Shown here piece by piece: positions 20,401 through 24,098 of a stretch of DNA of 24,098 nt. Each line of letters begins with the position of its first letter. Within the stretch, counting starts at the first letter, position 1. The notes beneath the pieces are model-generated. The model was not told where the DNA came from, did not search any database, and worked only from the letters and a program-made list of their open reading frames with translations. The DNA lies in assembly GCA_003049485.1 (NCBI GenBank), contig PYST01000479.1, positions 1 through 24,098 of the forward strand, read 5' to 3'. A program made the translations under genes and the position numbers. The stretch comes from Ophioceras dolichostomum. Lineage: Eukaryota; Ascomycota; Sordariomycetes; Magnaporthales; Ophioceraceae.

Positions 20401-23400
20401 CGAGCCGTCGCTAGGAGGTGGCATGGGCGCGCGCCTGAGGAAACAGGCCGCCGGCAGCGTCCGAGCCCAAGACTACGTCGTGCTGCCCGAGCAGCAGTGG
20501 TTGGACGGCATCGCGACTTCTCCTGGCTTGGTGCGCCAGTTCGTCGCCACGGAGCTGGCAGCGCCTCGCCGGGACGTTCTGTCCTCTGGCCGCAACGAAG
20601 ATGGCTGGGGTGGTAGCAAGGGTAAGGAGCGCGCCCCTGAGCGATCCCCACCAGAGATCATCGGCGCGTCAGTCGAGTGGCAGGTCACCGGCCGCGATGA
20701 CGTCGGTGGCCTGCAGCTGCAGGTTATCCCGGCATATGAGCCAGAGGACATGGCAGCCGGGTCGACTCGCAACGTCGTGCCGCATAAGAACGAGGCCCTG
20801 GATCAGAACAGCGGTGAGCCGTTGGCGGCGGTGGTGCCGCCTCCTGCAGGTGTGCGGTTCTACGACGTGCTCAACTCGCCGGCCGAAAACGGGTTGAAGG
20901 TCGGGGATGTGATACACCTCAAGAGCCTTAGGGGCAGGAAAGCCGAGCGAGGGAAGATGCTGAGGGATCTGCTGGATGAGACGCCGAATAAGCCGGAGCC
21001 GGGGAATATCCTCGTGCTGACGGCCGAGCGGAAGTCGTTTAAGGTCTTTTCGTTGCGGGTTCGCGTCTACATGAACGACGCTGAGCCCCTTGCGTTCAAG
21101 GTTCGTGTGGCTTCGTCTCTCCATCATCCCGGACTTATGACGGAGTCGTTTTCTTCTCCGCAGTGACGCTCCCCTGAGGAGAATGATGACCACCCGCTCA
21201 CGCGACACTGTTCTTACATCACAGTTCGAGAACATTGACGACTTTCCTGTCGCCTTCGAGATCATCCGCCGCAAGCTCGCCGCAGGCCCTGGCATCCTCG
21301 CCATCGAGCACGCCGCAGACAACGGACATTCCGGCTGGGTCCCCGTCCTCTCGTGGCTATGTCTGACGGAAGGTCGTCAGCTCTTCCGGCCGCACTATCA
21401 GTCGCGTGATGACGAGCTTCCAGAACTCGTATATGTACGTGCATCATCCCTTCTTTTCAGTTTCTCTCCCCTTCCCTGTTGCTTCGCACCTTAACCCTCC
21501 CCTCTCACGTCGCCGCCGCCGCCCTGACCTAGTCGCTCACCTGAACTACATACGTACTAGGTGCCTCACAACATCAACCACCACCGCTACATCTGTCGCC
21601 TCGGCGGCATCTCCAATGACGGCAACGAGAAGTACGAGATGACCTTGGCTCTGGATCGGCACGCAACAATCGGTGACCTCCGAGCTGATCCCAAGGTTTC
21701 CGAAACCGTCGAACGCAATTTCCCGGGAGTCAGCATCAGCGCCTTCGCCATCCGACGGCCCTCGACCTACGACCAGGGGGACCACAATCGCATATTCCCG
21801 GACCTCGTAATCGACCAGGCGCCGGGACACTGGGGCCACGTCCTACCGACCTCACAGAGTGTAGCACCCTACCTTAGGCTGCACCGCAGACCGCAACGCC
21901 CACCGCACAAGAAGGGAGAAAAGATGACCATCCAGGTGCTGAAGCCCGACGGAAAGATACTTCTCGTGTCATGCCCGGAGAGTGGTGATGGGCTGGACCT
22001 GAAATGGCTGGTGCACGATCGGATTTGCTGGCCGCTGGACCGGCAGAAGTTCGTGTTCCGGGGGAGCATCGTTGGTGATGGCAGTGTGCTAATGGAGATG
22101 GGGATCAAGGAAGTAGGTTTCGGCGCCATCTTTCGTTCATCCTCTCACTATTTATGCTGTATGCGTATTCTGCTCCCTCTCCATTTCCAGGGACTAATGG
22201 CCTTTGTAGGACCCCAACGTCGTCGTCGAGCTGCACGAACCGGGCGACGTCCCAGACGTCCTGTATATTCGCACCTTGACGGGGAAGACCATACGGATCA
22301 GCTATGATTCGCCTTCCAAGCTGATCTCTCGGGTCAAAAAGCAGATATACGCCAGCGAGGAGATCCCTCCTGATGCACAGCGCCTCTTCTGCATGGGCAA
22401 GATGCTTGAAGACGGTACTAGGCTCCGACCTGAAACACCCACATCCCACCCATTCTATCCTTCCGAAATATTTTCCCCATCACTGACTTCTCTCTCACCA
22501 TCACCCCGCGGCTTACTCCCTAGAGCGTTCCCTGCGCTGGTACAACATCGAACGCGTGAGTTTCTTCCCCTTCTTGTCCCTTGACTGCATACCGGGCCCC
22601 TCGTGCCCAACGTGAACGGTAGTTCTAGGTGCCTAGTACAGGTACTGGAGACGACATCCATAGCCGAAGGGTTAGTCACTCGCGTACGACGTTTGACTGC
22701 TCACTAATCACGACGTAATTACCGCGTCGAGCCATACCGCTCCAAACAGGGAGAAACGATCCACCTCAACCTGCGCCTCCGTGGCGGCGGCTACCAAGAC
22801 GAACACAAAGACGGCCAGACCCAACCCGCGAGCGGTACTGTACCAGTCGAGTTCGAAGGCCGTCGTGAGGAGATCTTCCTGTTTGTAAAGCCAAAGATCT
22901 TCCTTACCGTTAAGCTTGAGCTGCACAAACGTCTTGGTGTCCCCGTCTCGGAGCAGACTCTTAGACTGAAGGACGACGGTACAGTAGTCCACGACCGTAA
23001 GTGACAAGTGCTTACCTACCCTAGTTCGCCCACTAGACAACCCCTCGCCATGGTAGTCCTTTTGCCCCCCTCCACTAATGCTCAGACTATTGGCTGACAA
23101 CCACGCACTCGCCTAGACGACCGAGTTCAATTCTACGCCGGCCGCGTCCTCACCATGACAGCCTCCACCCCGCCACAACCCCGCGCCTTAGGCCTCGGCG
23201 CGGGGGGCAGCATCGTGCAGGTAGTGAAGCCGGACACGAACGATTCTCGCATCTGGGACGTGCACTCGTCGCGCATCATTAACGTACAGCTCCTCGACTC
23301 GCGCTCCTTCAGGGCCGTCACGGGCCTCCCGCCGCCGGAGACGCCGGTGACGATCCAGACGTATCAGTCGCTGGGGTTGCCCTTCTACCAGTCGTGGAGC

Positions 23401-23790
23401 GACGAAGTCGAAATGGACAGAGGAGGGGCGTCGGGGTTCGGTGACAAGAAGGTTGCGGGGGTGGCGGGCATCGCGGCACAGAACGCTTCTGCTGCTGCTA
23501 CTGCTGCCGCTGCTGCGTTTCCTCACACAGCAGACGCTAGCCCTGGTGCTGTGACTACCCCTAGGCCACAGCCGTCACAACTACAGCCTTCGTCGGAAGA
23601 TCTCGAGTGGGGCCTGTTGGAAACTAGAGCGTGGGGGAGGCTGCCCCCGGGCTACAGGGAGAGGCTAGCAGCCGACGTGGCAAAGGGAAAGGAGAGGGAT
23701 CCGAACTTCCGGTTGGTCCTCTTGGATGTTGACGACACGGTACCAGAGTTCAAGAGTGTGGTGGGAGTAGTTGATGAAAGTAGTGAATGA
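17421..23790 (+). CDS. Alpha/beta-hydrolase fused to a ubiquitin-like domain array
   Basis: Fourteen exons: 17421-17806, 17934-18159, 18283-18342, 18406-18711, 18811-19083, 19171-19540, 19658-20158, 20307-21100, 21225-21434, 21561-22112, 22210-22414, 22524-22555, 22750-22996 and 23117-23790. All 13 junctions agree in phase and the total is 4836 nt (1611 residues), which argues for an intact single gene. Residues 1-128 are basic, Pro/Ser-rich and probably disordered. 129-378 form a serine hydrolase of the type found at the N-terminus of fungal NLRs. 418-490 is a Ser/Pro linker, and 493-540 a possible beta-grasp segment. 541-972 is a conserved fungal region with AMWIGF, QDYVVLPEQQWLDGIA and TGRDDVGGLQLQV. 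Ubiquitin-like segments lie at about 1163-1235, 1242-1318 (close to ubiquitin) and 1345-1402. 1417-1482 is a conserved region (RIWDVHSSRIINVQLLDS), followed by a poly-Ala stretch and tail. The acceptor before exon 8 is ambiguous: 20256, 20265 and 20307 all keep phase. Splitting into two genes near 19658 is the main alternative. Role is unknown; involvement in immunity or non-self recognition is inference from the hydrolase type. Confidence 0.75.
17934..18966 (+). other. Serine alpha/beta-hydrolase module of the large gene
   Basis: Exons 2-5 encode residues 129-378. Visible landmarks are the first strand and oxyanion-hole region IVAVHGLNGTARKTW, the nucleophile elbow VAHSLGG with Ser216, the GIVFMGTPHRGSD strand after it, and the catalytic-type His349 in NASHRSMCRF. 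This is the PGAP1/DUF676-like lipase fold that precedes NACHT or NB-ARC domains in many fungal NLRs. The catalytic acid is not certain from reading alone. The active-site residues look intact, so an esterase or lipase activity is plausible. Confidence 0.8.
18712..18810 (+). other. In-frame, stop-free 99-nt intron in the hydrolase
   Basis: This predicted intron runs from a GTCCGT donor to a CCCCAG acceptor. It is a multiple of three and has no stop codon in the reading frame, so retaining it would insert 33 residues between LKSL and IVPEYSA without breaking the protein. Splicing is preferred because relatives join these two blocks directly, but the donor is weak. Confidence 0.6.
22255..22788 (+). 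other. Ubiquitin module with C-terminal LRLRGGG
   Basis: Exons 11-13 encode residues 1242-1318, which align to ubiquitin almost end to end. Examples are YIRTLTGKTIRI, EEIPPDAQRLFCMGKMLED and HLNLRLRGG, with one extra residue in the module. Equivalents of Leu8, Lys11, Lys27, Arg42 and Lys48 are kept. Ile44 is Phe, Val70 is Asn, and Lys63 is Arg. The di-Gly is followed by a third Gly and about 290 more residues, so the module is internal. Similar position and spacing to polyubiquitin suggest descent from it, but processing is not demonstrated. Confidence 0.85.
23485..23517 (+). repeat. GCT-rich triplet repeat coding poly-alanine
   Basis: Eleven codons, nine Ala plus one Ser and one Thr, mostly GCT, sit in the last exon of the large gene, C-terminal to the conserved RIWDV region. 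This is a low-complexity linker that may vary in length between strains. Confidence 0.75.
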
Positions 23791-24012
23791 AAGTAGTGAG
23801 GCGATTTGGTAACTGGGCACTGCTGCTTGTCCTGTTATTCTGCATATTTAATAATATCTGATGACATGCTATTCCTGCCTCCAACCTACACGTTCTGCGA
23901 GTCTATCTCATCTTCAAAAGCAGTGAGAACTTCGCACACGACCTTCAGAGTCAACCAACCTTCCGACATACTACCTTAACTGAACCTACTCCCTCCTATT
24001 CTTGTAGCACTG

Positions 24013-24098
24013 ATGATTACCTCCTCACGCCTCATCTCCTCGCAAAGCCCCTCATCACTCGCCGCCTCCTCTCCTGCCCAGCCCTCCCACCCCCATCC
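24013..24098 (+). CDS. Possible gene start running off the right edge
   Basis: An ATG at 24013 opens a frame that stays open for 28 codons to the end of the window (MITSSRLISSQSPSSLAASS...). The peptide is rich in Ser and Ala with one Arg and no acidic residue, like an organelle presequence. There is too little sequence to assign a family, and it may be chance. Confidence 0.25.
   Translation, partial: MITSSRLISSQSPSSLAASSPAQPSHPH

Overview
The window looks like nuclear DNA of a filamentous ascomycete (Pezizomycotina, probably Sordariomycetes). The evidence is short 60-170 nt introns with GTRNGT donors and YAG acceptors, CTAAC-type branch points, fungal protein families, and scattered CCTAGG/TACCTAC micro-motifs. 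The genus cannot be fixed from sequence alone. Genes are spaced widely, with two gene-poor stretches (about 3015-6058 and 13009-15692).

Layout, left to right. (1) 1108-2055 (+): intact single-exon gene for a secreted periplasmic-binding-protein-like (NMT1/THI5/SsuA) protein. (2) 2173-3014 (-): broken gene of the fungal/plant 'pathogen-related' SnoaL-like family, with an in-frame TAG and a one-base insertion. (3) 6059-7617 (+): three-exon DUF2306 membrane protein. (4) 8668-10482 (+): two-exon NAPE-PLD-type metallo-beta-lactamase-fold phospholipase with a probable mitochondrial presequence. (5) 11092-13008 (-): four-exon cytochrome P450, convergent with gene 4. (6) 15693-16826 (-): broken gene for a fungal protein with a coiled-coil N-terminal region and a ubiquitin-like (ULD_2-type) C-terminal domain. 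(7) 17421-23790 (+): a fourteen-exon gene transcribed divergently from gene 6. (8) A possible gene start at 24013 runs off the right edge.

The most notable object is gene 7. Exon by exon, all 13 splice junctions agree in phase and give one 4836-nt reading frame (1611 residues). The protein joins a serine alpha/beta-hydrolase of the type found at the N-terminus of fungal NLRs to an array of beta-grasp/ubiquitin-like segments. One segment is close to true ubiquitin and ends LRLRGGG. Two conserved fungal regions of unknown function lie around and after the array. The NACHT/NB-ARC and repeat domains that usually follow this hydrolase are absent, and ubiquitin-like modules take their place. The divergent partner (gene 6) also carries a ubiquitin-like domain but is disrupted, so the locus pairs an intact multi-ubiquitin-like effector candidate with a decaying ubiquitin-like partner.

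The other genes do not form an obvious pathway with this pair. NAPE-PLD, DUF2306 and P450 are compatible with lipid metabolism, but nothing in the sequence shows co-regulation.
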